DNA of 64,000 bases from positions 1-64,000 of the forward strand of contig NZ_JBNRLS010000005.1 of assembly GCF_050379415.1 (NCBI RefSeq), in the 5' to 3' direction. Below, in pieces: positions 43,581-52,097 of this stretch. This stretch comes from Marinobacter sp050379415. GTDB lineage: Bacteria; Pseudomonadota; Gammaproteobacteria; Pseudomonadales; Oleiphilaceae. The notes under the pieces are model-generated. The model had not been told where the DNA came from. It saw only the letters and a program-made list of their open reading frames with translations, and made no database searches. The first letter of the stretch is position 1. The number at the start of each line of letters is the position of its first letter. The translations under genes and the position numbers were made by a program.

Positions 43581-44549
43581 ATGACAGCCCAGCGTATCTA
43601 CGACACCGTGGCGGATGACTTCAGCCGCGTCAATGACCTGATCATCCAGCGGCTTGCCTCGGACGTCCCACTGGTGGAGAAAATCGCCCAATACATCATA
43701 GAAAGCGGCGGCAAACGGCTCAGACCCCTGCTGGTGCTGCTTTCCAGCCGCGCCCTGGGCTATGGGGAGGATGATCACCTCAAGCTCGCCGCCGTGATCG
43801 AATTCCTGCACACCGCCACCCTGCTCCACGATGACGTGGTGGACACCTCCGACCTGCGCCGGGGCCGCAGCACTGCTAACGCCAAGTGGGGCAATGCACC
43901 AAGCGTGCTGGTCGGCGATTTCCTCTATGCCCGCGCGTTCGAGATGATGGTGGAGCTGAAAAGCCTGGCGATCATGGATGTACTGTCCCACGCCACAGCA
44001 GTGATTGCCGAGGGCGAGGTGATGCAGCTGATGAATGTGAAGAATCCGGATCTTACCGAAGACCAGTACATGAAGGTCATTCACAACAAGACCGCCATGC
44101 TGTTCGAGGCTGCCTCCCACACCGGCGCATTGCTGGCTGGCGCGGAAGAACCCCGGGAGAAGGCGCTCCGGGATTACGGCAAACACCTGGGTCTGGCCTT
44201 CCAGCTGGTGGACGATGTGCTCGATTATCAAGGCGATGCGGAAGCCATGGGCAAGAACGTAGGCGACGACCTCGCAGAGGGCAAGACCACCCTGCCGCTG
44301 ATTTATGCCATGGCCAATGGCAGTGATGAGGAGCGGCAGCTGATTCGTCAGGCGATCCGTAAGGGTGGGCTGGACGATCTGCCCGCCATCCTTCAGATCG
44401 TCCGGGATTCCGGTGCAATTGAGTACACGATGGCGAAAGCGCGGGAGCAGGCGGAGTTGGCCAGGGCTTGTCTGGATGGCCTGGAGGAGACCGGGCACCG
44501 GGAGGCGCTGGAGCTGCTTACCGAGGTTGCTGTTGCTCGGGTGAATTGA
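43581..44549 (+). CDS. ispB: IspB, polyprenyl (octaprenyl) diphosphate synthase
   Basis: This trans-prenyltransferase makes the quinone side chain. Both aspartate-rich motifs are present, DDVVD near residue 84 and DDVLD near residue 211, along with GGKRLRPLL near residue 43. The start at 43581 gives 322 residues, very close to the E. coli protein; the frame extends upstream but without family similarity. Chain length (eight or nine units) cannot be told from sequence by eye. It is divergent from rplU, as in Pseudomonas. Confidence 0.95.
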   Translation: MTAQRIYDTVADDFSRVNDLIIQRLASDVPLVEKIAQYIIESGGKRLRPLLVLLSSRALGYGEDDHLKLAAVIEFLHTATLLHDDVVDTSDLRRGRSTANAKWGNAPSVLVGDFLYARAFEMMVELKSLAIMDVLSHATAVIAEGEVMQLMNVKNPDLTEDQYMKVIHNKTAMLFEAASHTGALLAGAEEPREKALRDYGKHLGLAFQLVDDVLDYQGDAEAMGKNVGDDLAEGKTTLPLIYAMANGSDEERQLIRQAIRKGGLDDLPAILQIVRDSGAIEYTMAKAREQAELARACLDGLEETGHREALELLTEVAVARVN

Positions 44550-44573
44550 TCTGAAAAAGGGGTTGGTGAACAT

Positions 44574-44603
44574 GGGGTCAGATGAAAGCTTTCATCTGGC
44601 CCC
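44574..44603. repeat. REP-like palindrome, single copy
   Basis: A T/A-class copy lies 25 bases after the ispB stop and 11 bases from the end of the convergent reductase gene. The right arm has one change (ctggcccc), allowing a G-T pair. It may end both transcripts. Confidence 0.88.
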
Positions 44604-44613
44604 GTCTTAGGCC

Positions 44614-45603
44614 TCACTCTCCGAACTTATCTCGCCCGTGAGGCGCGTCAAAGTCCAGCTCCGGCCCCACCGGAACGATCTGTGTCGGATTGATGGTCCG
44701 CTGACTCACGTAGTAGTGGCGCTTGATCTGTCCGATATCCACCGTCTCCGCCACGCCCGGAACCTGGTACAGGTCCCTGAGGTAGCCGGACAGGTTCGGA
44801 AATTCCCGGATCTGCTGGCGATTGCACTTGAAGTGGCTGTAGTACACCGCATCGAACCGGATCAGGGTGGTGAACAGGCGCCAGTCGGCTTCGGTCAACT
44901 GCCCCCCGACCAGATAACGCTGCCGCGACAATCGCTCCTCCAACCAATCGAGGGACTCGAACAAGGCGCGGTAAGCCTGTTCATATTTATCCTGAGCGGT
45001 GGCGAAACCGGCCTTGTATACGCCATTGTTGACGGTGTGATAAACCCGCTCGTTCACTTCATGAATTTCCGGGCGCAGCGCCTCCGGGTAGAAGTCCAGG
45101 TCGGCATTCACCCCTTCCAGGTCGTTGAAGGCCGAGTTGAACATCCGGATGATTTCGGCGGACTCGTTGCTGGCGATGGTTTCCCGCTCTTTGTCCCATA
45201 ACGTGGGCACGGTCACCCGGCCTGTATAATCCGGCGCGGCCCTGGTATAGACCTCATGCATGAACCGGAAATTATGCAGGTGATCCTGGTGCTGTTTATC
45301 GCCGGGCCGGAACTCCCAGCCATTCTCCACCATATCCGGGTGGACCACCGAAACCGAGACATGCTTTTCCAGCCCCTTGAGCTTGCGGAAGATCAGCGTC
45401 CGATGCGCCCAGGGGCAGGCCATGGACACGTACAGATGGTACCGGCCACTCTCGGCCTTGAAACCACCCTCGCCACTCGGACCGGGCGATCCGTCTGCCG
45501 TCACCCAGTTCCGGAACCGGGCCGCCTCACGCTCGAATTTTCCCCCGGTCTTGTCGGTGTCGTACCACTTGTCCTGCCATTTGCCGTCAACCAGAAGACC
45601 CAT
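44614..45603 (-). CDS. Glutathionyl-hydroquinone reductase
   Basis: This 329-residue Xi-class glutathione transferase reduces glutathionyl-hydroquinones, a clean-up step for quinones and aromatic compounds. The catalytic Cys63 lies in SMACPWAHRT, followed by a C-terminal all-helical GST domain. Length and Cys position match E. coli YqjG. The start at 45603 has AAGGAG 6 bases upstream, better than an ATG five codons earlier. It is divergent from a LysR-type regulator. Confidence 0.94.
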   Translation of the reverse strand: MGLLVDGKWQDKWYDTDKTGGKFEREAARFRNWVTADGSPGPSGEGGFKAESGRYHLYVSMACPWAHRTLIFRKLKGLEKHVSVSVVHPDMVENGWEFRPGDKQHQDHLHNFRFMHEVYTRAAPDYTGRVTVPTLWDKERETIASNESAEIIRMFNSAFNDLEGVNADLDFYPEALRPEIHEVNERVYHTVNNGVYKAGFATAQDKYEQAYRALFESLDWLEERLSRQRYLVGGQLTEADWRLFTTLIRFDAVYYSHFKCNRQQIREFPNLSGYLRDLYQVPGVAETVDIGQIKRHYYVSQRTINPTQIVPVGPELDFDAPHGRDKFGE

Positions 45604-45701
45604 CGTCAACTCCTTCACAATAATTTGTAAGGAAGAATAAAGCCCCGCCTGCTACCCTCTCAAACAAGCATTTCTGGCCAACAACCTCAGATATTTCGAA
45701 C

Positions 45702-46613
45702 ATGCATACAGCCATCACCATAGACGCCCTGAAAGTCCTTGATGCCATTGACCGCAAGGGCAGTTTTGCCGGTGCCGCGGCGGAACTGTTCCGGGTACCG
45801 TCGGCGATCAGCTATACGGTCCAGAAACTGGAAGAGGACCTGGACGTCGATATCTACGACCGCAGCGGTCACCGGGCCATTCTGACCCCGGCCGGTCGTT
45901 ACCTGCTCGAGGAAGGCCGTTCCCTGCTGGAAGCGGCCGAGAACCTCGCCCACACCACCAAGCAGGTTGCCCAGGGCTGGGAAACCCGGCTGAAGATCGG
46001 CTTCAATTCGTTGCTGCCCGCGCAGTGCCTGTTTTCGGCTATCCGGGACTTCCATGCCCTGAACGTTCCCGTTGACGTCCAGGTGGTCGAGGAGGTCTTT
46101 GCCGGTGCCTGGGACGCACTGCAGAGCCGCCGGGTGGACCTGGTGGTAGGCGCCGATCACTTCAGCAAACCGTCAGGCAACTTCACCACCACGAATCTTG
46201 GCGCGATGGAGTTTGTGTTTGCCGTGGCTGCCACCCACCCTTTGGCAGGTGCCACAGAACCACTGTCGGAGGAGGATATCTCCGACTACCCCGCCGCTGT
46301 TGCTGCCGATACGTCCAGATCCTTGCCTCCCGGCCATGCCGGTATATTCCACCGCCAACGCACGCTGACGGTGGCCAACATCGACCAGAAGATCGCCATT
46401 CAGGAATCGGGGCTCGGGGTCGGTTGGCTGCCCAAGGCCCGTATCCGCAGCCAGCTTGAGACCGGCACGCTGGTCGAAAAGGCGGTTCACGAACCGCGCC
46501 AGCCGATCATGCTGCACCTTGCCCGCCATGCCGAGGATCAAGGCAAGGCGCTGATGTGGTTTTGGGACCGACTGCAGGATGACGCCGACATTCAATCCTG
46601 GCTCAGGGACTGA
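45702..46613 (+). CDS. LysR-family transcriptional regulator
   Basis: This 303-residue regulator has an N-terminal winged helix-turn-helix (residues 1-65; GSFAGAAAELFRVPSAISYTV) and a substrate-binding domain. It resembles the E. coli YhaJ type, which also relates to the yqj genes and aromatic compound response. It is divergent from the glutathionyl-hydroquinone reductase gene with 98 bases between starts, so that gene is the likely target. The effector is unknown. Palindromic repeats follow its stop. Confidence 0.9.
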   Translation: MHTAITIDALKVLDAIDRKGSFAGAAAELFRVPSAISYTVQKLEEDLDVDIYDRSGHRAILTPAGRYLLEEGRSLLEAAENLAHTTKQVAQGWETRLKIGFNSLLPAQCLFSAIRDFHALNVPVDVQVVEEVFAGAWDALQSRRVDLVVGADHFSKPSGNFTTTNLGAMEFVFAVAATHPLAGATEPLSEEDISDYPAAVAADTSRSLPPGHAGIFHRQRTLTVANIDQKIAIQESGLGVGWLPKARIRSQLETGTLVEKAVHEPRQPIMLHLARHAEDQGKALMWFWDRLQDDADIQSWLRD

Positions 46614-46663
46614 GACGGATCATTACAACTGCCTGTCGGGCTGCGGGGGTGGGAGTCTAAGAA

Positions 46664-46752
46664 GGGGTCAGAAGAAGGTTTTCTTCAGACCCCGGGGATG
46701 GCCGCGAGGATGGGAGTGAACATGGGTCAGAAGAAGGCTTTCTTCAGACCCC
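46664..46752. repeat. Pair of REP-like palindromes
   Basis: Copies lie at 46664-46693 and 46724-46752, 60 bases apart. Both are of the A/T stem class with the A-A mismatch form, in the same orientation. The second has lost one leading g. They lie between the LysR gene and the wax ester synthase gene. Confidence 0.88.
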
Positions 46753-46849
46753 GGAAGTGGCAGCGAAAAGGGGAACGACGGACACCTCAGTCAACCGGAT
46801 TGATCAGCCATTCGTTTATACTGGGGGAAAACACGCCGAAGGGAGTCCC

Positions 46850-48457
46850 ATGATGCGGCAGCTGTCGGAACTTGATGCCTCGTTCCTTTACCTCGAATCG
46901 GAAACTGCACCCATGCACATTGGCGGGATTTACCTGTTCGATGCCAGTAACCGGAACGAGCCGCTCCCGTACAGCACCTTTGTTGCCTATCTGCGCAGCC
47001 GCCTGCATGTGGTTCCTGTCTTCCGCCAGCGCCTGAAAGAGATTCCGCTTCGGCTCGGTCGCCCCTACTGGATTGACGATCCCGACTTCAGCATCGAGCG
47101 CCACCTGGCCTATGTGAACCTGGCGGAGCATAGTCATCAGTCTGATTTGATGGCGCTGGCTTCGAAGATATTGGAGGAGCCGCTGAAGCGGGATCGGCCG
47201 CTTTGGCATATTACTTTTGTGGATGGTTTTACCCTTGGTGATGAAAGAGGGGGCAGGGATGAAAATGGGGTCAGAAGAACAAGTTCTTCAGACCCCGACT
47301 TGGGGGGCGAGCAGCAAGGCTCGGGCGGAAACAGGGGTTTTGCCCTGATCGTCAAATTGCACCACGCCGCCATTGACGCCTTCAGCGGCGAGGAGATCAT
47401 CGGCAAGCTGCTGGAATACACGCCGGAACCCCGGCCGATCACACCGCCGCGGCCGTGGCAGCCGTGCCCGGAGCCCTCGGAGGAGCGGGTCATGCTTCAG
47501 GCCGGGGCAAACCTGCTACGCACACCGCTGCAGGTTACCTCCCTGGCAATGACCGCCGCCGAAGCCACCGCCCGCGGTGTCATCCACAAGCAGTTACGCA
47601 AGCTGCCTTTACCCCTGCCCCTGTTTTCGGCACCCCACAGCCCTTTCAATCGCCAGATCACCGCCAACCGGCAGATTGTGGCCACCACGGTTGAGCTCTC
47701 CAGACTGAAGGCCGTCAAGGCGACCCTCGGGGACGTCACTCTCAATGATGTGGTGCTGGGACTGTGCGCCGAGACGCTGCGCCGGTACCTGGTCACCCAG
47801 AAGGCCGATACCGATCGTTCACTGGTGGCCATGACGCCGATTTCGGTTCGCTCCAGCAGTCTGCGCCGGGCCACGGGCAACCAGATGTCCGCCATGCTAT
47901 TGGATCTGGCGACCAACGAGCCGGATCCCGCCAAACGCATCCGCCAGATCCACTGGAACGCGGTCGCCTCCGAGCCCTACCGGGAGGCAATCGCAGCCGA
48001 CCGGCTCACGGAGCTGCTCCCTTCGACCATGCTTGCCCTGTCGGCCCGGCTATACTCGGAATTGCAGATTGCCCAGCGCTATCAACCGGTCTTCAACCTG
48101 CCGATCACCAATGTGCCCGGGCCCCAGGTGCCGCTTTACCTGCAGGGGGCACGGCTGGTACGCCAGTACAACACGGCGCCGCTGTTCGACAGTATGGGGC
48201 TGGTCATCGTGGCGGTGAGTTACCAGGGCAAGCTGACCCTCAACTTCACCCTCTGCCCGGACGTGGTGGCAGACGGGATGTCACTGCCGGACCTGGTCGA
48301 GGAGAGCCTCGCGAGTATCGAGTCAAATGCCCCGAATGTGGAGCCGGCGGAAAGCGGGGATGCGCCCCGGGAGGTGGCAGGTCAGAGCCTGACGGATGAA
48401 GCTCTGACCATTCTGGAGGGCGCGTTACGCAAGACCCTGAAGCGATTCCGGGCCTGA
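46850..48457 (+). CDS. Wax ester synthase / acyl-CoA:diacylglycerol acyltransferase (WS/DGAT)
   Basis: This bifunctional storage-lipid enzyme joins acyl-CoA to fatty alcohols or diacylglycerol. The family N-terminus (LSELDASFLYLESETAPMHIGG), the catalytic HHxxxD at His171-His172 (LHHAAIDAFSG), NDVVLG and TNVPGPQVPLYL are all visible. The usual Gly after the catalytic Asp is Ala. Residues 135-163 (47252-47338) are an in-frame insertion containing a palindromic repeat; the flanks join as DERG-FALIV without it. Start at 46850 follows AAGGGA. At 535 residues it is longer than typical homologs of about 455-475. Confidence 0.92.
   Translation: MMRQLSELDASFLYLESETAPMHIGGIYLFDASNRNEPLPYSTFVAYLRSRLHVVPVFRQRLKEIPLRLGRPYWIDDPDFSIERHLAYVNLAEHSHQSDLMALASKILEEPLKRDRPLWHITFVDGFTLGDERGGRDENGVRRTSSSDPDLGGEQQGSGGNRGFALIVKLHHAAIDAFSGEEIIGKLLEYTPEPRPITPPRPWQPCPEPSEERVMLQAGANLLRTPLQVTSLAMTAAEATARGVIHKQLRKLPLPLPLFSAPHSPFNRQITANRQIVATTVELSRLKAVKATLGDVTLNDVVLGLCAETLRRYLVTQKADTDRSLVAMTPISVRSSSLRRATGNQMSAMLLDLATNEPDPAKRIRQIHWNAVASEPYREAIAADRLTELLPSTMLALSARLYSELQIAQRYQPVFNLPITNVPGPQVPLYLQGARLVRQYNTAPLFDSMGLVIVAVSYQGKLTLNFTLCPDVVADGMSLPDLVEESLASIESNAPNVEPAESGDAPREVAGQSLTDEALTILEGALRKTLKRFRA
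47267..47296. repeat. REP-like palindrome inside the WS/DGAT gene
   Basis: An A/T-class copy with the A-A mismatch, ggggtcagaagaac ... cagacccc, lies within coding sequence. The extra DNA, including flanks resembling the spacers between other copies, totals 87 bases (29 codons), so the frame is kept. Confidence 0.85.
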
Positions 48458-48479
48458 CAGAATCCTGCGCGTGGGCTGC

Positions 48480-49133
48480 TTACTCGAACGCCCAGCGCAG
48501 GAAAGCGCGCTTCTCTTCCTCACTGGCAGTGGCCCAGACCGACTTGAGCTGCTCCAGGGCTGTTCCGGTGGCAGCAGCGCCGGCACCCTCGGGGCCTGAG
48601 GCCGGAATTGGCGTGCGGGCCGCCACACTCTGCCGGGGATCCCAGTCACTGGAGGAGGCTACTTCCTGACCAGTCTCGCTCAAAATCACAGCCGAGAAAG
48701 TCTCGATCATCTGCTCCGCCTCGGCACGGCTCGAGGGCTTTTCAAACTCAAAACGATAGACCGCGCCTGGATTAGCATCAAAACGGACAACCTGCGGCTC
48801 GCTTTCGATGACGTGGACCTTTGATTCACCGTTCTCGACCACGCCGGATTTTGCCCAGATGGTCTTATAAGTAAAGACAACCTCGTTCTGGCCCGGCAGC
48901 AGCGCAAAATCCAGAGCCAGGTCATCCATCATGAAGTTGGTGACCGACCGGCCATTCACTCTGCTGACCTGGATTTCCCCCGGAGCCTTGAGGGTGGCGG
49001 CATCAGAGGCGTTCGCGGGCTCCCCTTCCCAGGTTTCCACTCGACTGATGCTAGAGGCACATCCGGCCAGAGCAAGCACAAGCATGCCGGCCAGCAAAGT
49101 CTTGCACACGGCAGTTACACGGCTGATTATCAT
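48480..49133 (-). CDS. DUF2057 family lipoprotein
   Basis: This 217-residue protein has a lipoprotein signal ending LALAGC with lipidated Cys25. The DUF2057 (YccT) fold is suggested by the conserved part LKAPGEIQVSRVNGRS and LLPGQNEVVFTYK, and the C-terminus LKSVWATASEEEKRAFLRW fits relatives. Function of the family is not established. Residues after the Cys (Ala, Ser) suggest outer membrane sorting. It is convergent with WS/DGAT and has no operon partner. Confidence 0.82.
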   Translation of the reverse strand: MIISRVTAVCKTLLAGMLVLALAGCASSISRVETWEGEPANASDAATLKAPGEIQVSRVNGRSVTNFMMDDLALDFALLPGQNEVVFTYKTIWAKSGVVENGESKVHVIESEPQVVRFDANPGAVYRFEFEKPSSRAEAEQMIETFSAVILSETGQEVASSSDWDPRQSVAARTPIPASGPEGAGAAATGTALEQLKSVWATASEEEKRAFLRWAFE

Positions 49134-49391
49134 GAAATCTCCTTGATATCACTGGAAAAGGAAGGGGGTTGAGGTCCGCACTCGATGCCCTGCATTCTGC
49201 CCCTCCACCATTGCAAGCGCAAGACAACTGCAAGGGTCGTGACCGGGGCGTCGAAATCCACTTTTGGGACCGGCACCGTAAAAATGTAAAAAAATGTTGA
49301 ATTTGATCCGGATTGGATTAATTTTAAACCATCGGCTGAATCCATACGGCGCCCGAAAAAATAGAACCAGAAACGGGCTCAGGAGACATCA

Positions 49392-49595
49392 ATGGACACT
49401 CAATGCAGGTCCGGAGAAGAAGGGCCCGTGCCCTTTCGCAGCAGTCGTTTCTTCTGCGTCGGGAGCAAGTGGTACTTCACCACCCGGGAAGGATTTGACA
49501 GCGGCCCCTTCAGTTCGCGAGAGAGAGCTGAAATCGGTCTGAAGCGTTTTCTGCACGTCGTCCGGATGCTTCCGGAAGAGCAGAGGCTGCACTGA
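49392..49595 (+). CDS. Small DUF6316-type protein
   Basis: This 67-residue protein has a compact pattern FRSSRFFCVGSKWYFTTREG followed by GPFSSRERAEIGLKRFL, as in the small DUF6316 family of marine gammaproteobacteria and Pseudomonas. It has no signal peptide or membrane segment. The W-Y-F-T-T-R-E-G pattern recalls GYF-like or WWxxxxR-like small binding modules, but this is only a resemblance. The function is unknown. Confidence 0.75.
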   Translation: MDTQCRSGEEGPVPFRSSRFFCVGSKWYFTTREGFDSGPFSSRERAEIGLKRFLHVVRMLPEEQRLH

Positions 49596-49616
49596 CCCGC
49601 GTCCGGCTTTTGTCCG

Positions 49617-50144
49617 TCAGATAATGATCGGCATCAGCCAGCGGTCAATGGCATAGAGGCAGCCGAGGGCCATAAAGCCGGCGACCACATCATCCACCAT
49701 GATGCCCAGACCACCTGGCAGTCGTTCGTCCAGCCAGCCAATGGGCCACGGCTTGACGACGTCGAACAGGCGGAACAGGGCGAAGGCCATGAGTACGCCG
49801 TAGATCTGGTCCGGAAACAGGCCCAGGGCGATCCACATGCCGACAAACTCATCCCAGACAATGCCGCCATGGTCGTGGACCTTCAGGTCCTGGGCGGTTT
49901 TTCCGCACAGCCATATTCCCACCAGGAACGCCAGCGCAACCAGGGCCCAGTAGGCACCCGCGGGAAGCCAGGCAAAACCGTACCAGAACGGGATGGCAGC
50001 CAGGCTGCCCCAGGTTCCGGGAGCCCGGGCCGCAGCGCCGCTGCCGAACCCGAACGCCAGCAGATGCACCGGATTCTTGAGGAAGCCCGGCGGCAGGAGC
50101 GCCTGCGTCAGTTCCGGTTCTCCGAGATCCTGCTCACGAGTCAT
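49617..50144 (-). CDS. pgpA: Phosphatidylglycerophosphatase A
   Basis: This 175-residue inner membrane phosphatase dephosphorylates phosphatidylglycerophosphate to phosphatidylglycerol. The family motifs GSGAAARAPGTWGS and DEFVGMWIAL are present, with several membrane segments. The start overlaps the thiL stop by 4 bases. It is last in the nrdR-ribD-ribBA-ribH-nusB-thiL-pgpA run. Confidence 0.95.
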   Translation of the reverse strand: MTREQDLGEPELTQALLPPGFLKNPVHLLAFGFGSGAAARAPGTWGSLAAIPFWYGFAWLPAGAYWALVALAFLVGIWLCGKTAQDLKVHDHGGIVWDEFVGMWIALGLFPDQIYGVLMAFALFRLFDVVKPWPIGWLDERLPGGLGIMVDDVVAGFMALGCLYAIDRWLMPIII

Positions 50145-51094
50145 GAAATACTCCCGAAATGATCGAAGCCCTGCGGGCCCGGATTCGCAAGTGCACCACC
50201 TTCAAAGCGGATTCCCTCTTCGCCGTCGATACGCCCGATCACCGTCAAATGGTTCTTTATTTCCGCGGACAACCTGTCCCAGAGCACTTCGCTGATGGTA
50301 ATACACAGTTCGTAATCATCGCCGGAGGACAGTGCCAGATGTGGAGCGCGGTCACCGGCACAACGCTGCAATGGCATGGATAACGGCAGCAGTTCCGGGT
50401 TGAGGGTGGCGCCCACACCAGAGCGCTCAAGGATGTGGCCGAGATCGGCGATGAGGCCATCGGAGATATCAATGCAGGCGGATGCGAACCCCCGCAGGGC
50501 CTGCCCCAACTCTAACCTGGGCAGGGGGTGGTGATAACGATCCAGCAACGCACGCTCATCGTTGCCCGGTTCCTGCACGTCAAGGTAATCCAGGGCTGCG
50601 CCAGCGTCGCCCAGGGTTCCTGAAACCGCCACCAGGTCGCTGACCTTTGCGCCGGAACGCATCAGTCCCTGTCCTTTCGGAACCGTGCCGTGAACCTGTA
50701 TGGAGATGGTCAGCGGGCCGCGGGTGGTGTCGCCACCAGCCAGGGCCAGCCCGAACCGGGAGGCCGCCTGCGCCAGGCCTCTGCCGAAACCTTCAAGCCA
50801 GTTTTCATCGGCCTCAGGCAGGGTCAGGGCCAGGGTGAAACAGACCGGGGTCGCGCCCATGGCTGCCAGATCGCTGGCGGCCGTGGCCAGCGCCCGCCAG
50901 GCAGTGTACTCCGGCCGGTATTGTCGCGGGAAGTGAACCCCTTCCACCTGGGTGTCCACCGAGAACACCAGGTCCTGATCCGTCGGAATGCGCTGGATTG
51001 CGCAGTCGTCTCCCAGAGCCAGCAACAGATCCGGATGGCCCTGCTGCTCAGCCACTGGCAGAAAATAACGACGGATCAGGTCAAATTCACCCAT
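50141..51094 (-). CDS. thiL: Thiamine-monophosphate kinase
   Basis: This 317-residue ATP-dependent kinase makes thiamine diphosphate, the cofactor used by acetolactate synthase in this same window. The metal-binding motif LGDDCAI is near residue 27, and the SDLAAMGA and ISDGLIADL motifs of the PurM-like fold follow. It lies 3 bases after nusB and overlaps pgpA. Confidence 0.96.
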   Translation of the reverse strand: MGEFDLIRRYFLPVAEQQGHPDLLLALGDDCAIQRIPTDQDLVFSVDTQVEGVHFPRQYRPEYTAWRALATAASDLAAMGATPVCFTLALTLPEADENWLEGFGRGLAQAASRFGLALAGGDTTRGPLTISIQVHGTVPKGQGLMRSGAKVSDLVAVSGTLGDAGAALDYLDVQEPGNDERALLDRYHHPLPRLELGQALRGFASACIDISDGLIADLGHILERSGVGATLNPELLPLSMPLQRCAGDRAPHLALSSGDDYELCITISEVLWDRLSAEIKNHLTVIGRIDGEEGIRFEGGALANPGPQGFDHFGSIS

Positions 51095-51097
51095 TGC

Positions 51098-51574
51098 TCA
51101 GCGGGGACGCGTCTCGGCCAGGCGGAGACGACGGCTGAGCTTGTCGAGGATGCTGTTGACGAACTTGTGGCCTTCGGTACCACCGAAGCGCTTGGCCAGC
51201 TCGATGCCCTCGTTGATCACAACCCGGTAGGGGACGTCCAACCGGTTCTTGAGCTCGTAGGCGCCCAGACGGACGATGGCCAATTCGATGGGATCTACCT
51301 CGTCCAGCGGGCGGTCCAGGAACGGTTCCAGCAAGCCGTCGAGCTCGCCCTGCTCCCGGTGTACGCCGCGTAGCAGGTCCCGGAAGTACAGCAGGTCCAC
51401 CTTGCTCATGTCGTTGTCGACCATGAACTCGGCCTCGATGTCGGAGATCGAACTCTTGCTGAAGTGGCGCTGATACAGACCCTGCATTGCCAGCACCCGG
51501 GCACGGCGGCGATCGCCGGCCTTGGGCTGCCCGGAGGCGGGCTGCTGAGGGGTGGTGCCGTCAATTTCGCTCAT
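51098..51574 (-). CDS. nusB: NusB, transcription antitermination factor
   Basis: This 158-residue all-helical protein binds boxA RNA with S10 in rRNA antitermination. The family motifs RRRARVLAMQGLYQ at the start and PYRVVINEGIELAKRFGG near residue 115 are present. The start overlaps the ribH stop by one base (TAATG). The ribH-nusB link is widely conserved. Confidence 0.97.
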   Translation of the reverse strand: MSEIDGTTPQQPASGQPKAGDRRRARVLAMQGLYQRHFSKSSISDIEAEFMVDNDMSKVDLLYFRDLLRGVHREQGELDGLLEPFLDRPLDEVDPIELAIVRLGAYELKNRLDVPYRVVINEGIELAKRFGGTEGHKFVNSILDKLSRRLRLAETRPR

Positions 51575-52050
51575 TACTCACCCAGCTTTTTGAACAGGCT
51601 GACCATTTCCAGCGCGGTGATCGCCGCTTCAGCGCCCTTGTTGCCGGCCTTGGTGCCGGAGCGCTCGATGGCCTGCTCGATGGAATCCACGGTCAGAACA
51701 CCGAAGGTCACCGGCACGTCCGTATCCAGGCTCACAGCGCCCAGACCGCTGGCAGCCTCACCGGCGACATACTCGAAATGCGGGGTACCACCGCGAATGA
51801 CGGCGCCCAGGGCGATGATAGCATCATACTCGCTGGTCTCGGCCACGCGCTTGACCGCCAGCGGCATTTCATAGGCGCCCGGCACCCGGATAATGGCGAT
51901 GTCGTCGTCGGAAATACCGTGCCGGCGCAGGGTATCTACCGCGCCCTCAACCAGACTCTCCACAACAAAACCGTTAAAACGACCCACGACCAGGGCGTAA
52001 CGGCCGCTGCACTGGGTAAAATCACCTTCAATTACCTTGATATCTGCCAT
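51574..52050 (-). CDS. ribH: 6,7-dimethyl-8-ribityllumazine synthase
   Basis: This 158-residue enzyme makes the direct precursor of riboflavin and forms large capsids or pentamers. The motifs GRFNGFVVESLVEGA, VPGAYEMPLA and GAVIRGGTPHFEYV are present, with the catalytic His in the last. The start at 52050 (MADIKVIEG) fits the family; an upstream extension is rejected. It lies 47 bases after ribBA. Confidence 0.97.
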   Translation of the reverse strand: MADIKVIEGDFTQCSGRYALVVGRFNGFVVESLVEGAVDTLRRHGISDDDIAIIRVPGAYEMPLAVKRVAETSEYDAIIALGAVIRGGTPHFEYVAGEAASGLGAVSLDTDVPVTFGVLTVDSIEQAIERSGTKAGNKGAEAAITALEMVSLFKKLGE

Positions 52051-52097
52051 CGATGGCTCCTTCACTGGCCGTCCAGTCTGCTGGACGGCCGGGTTTC

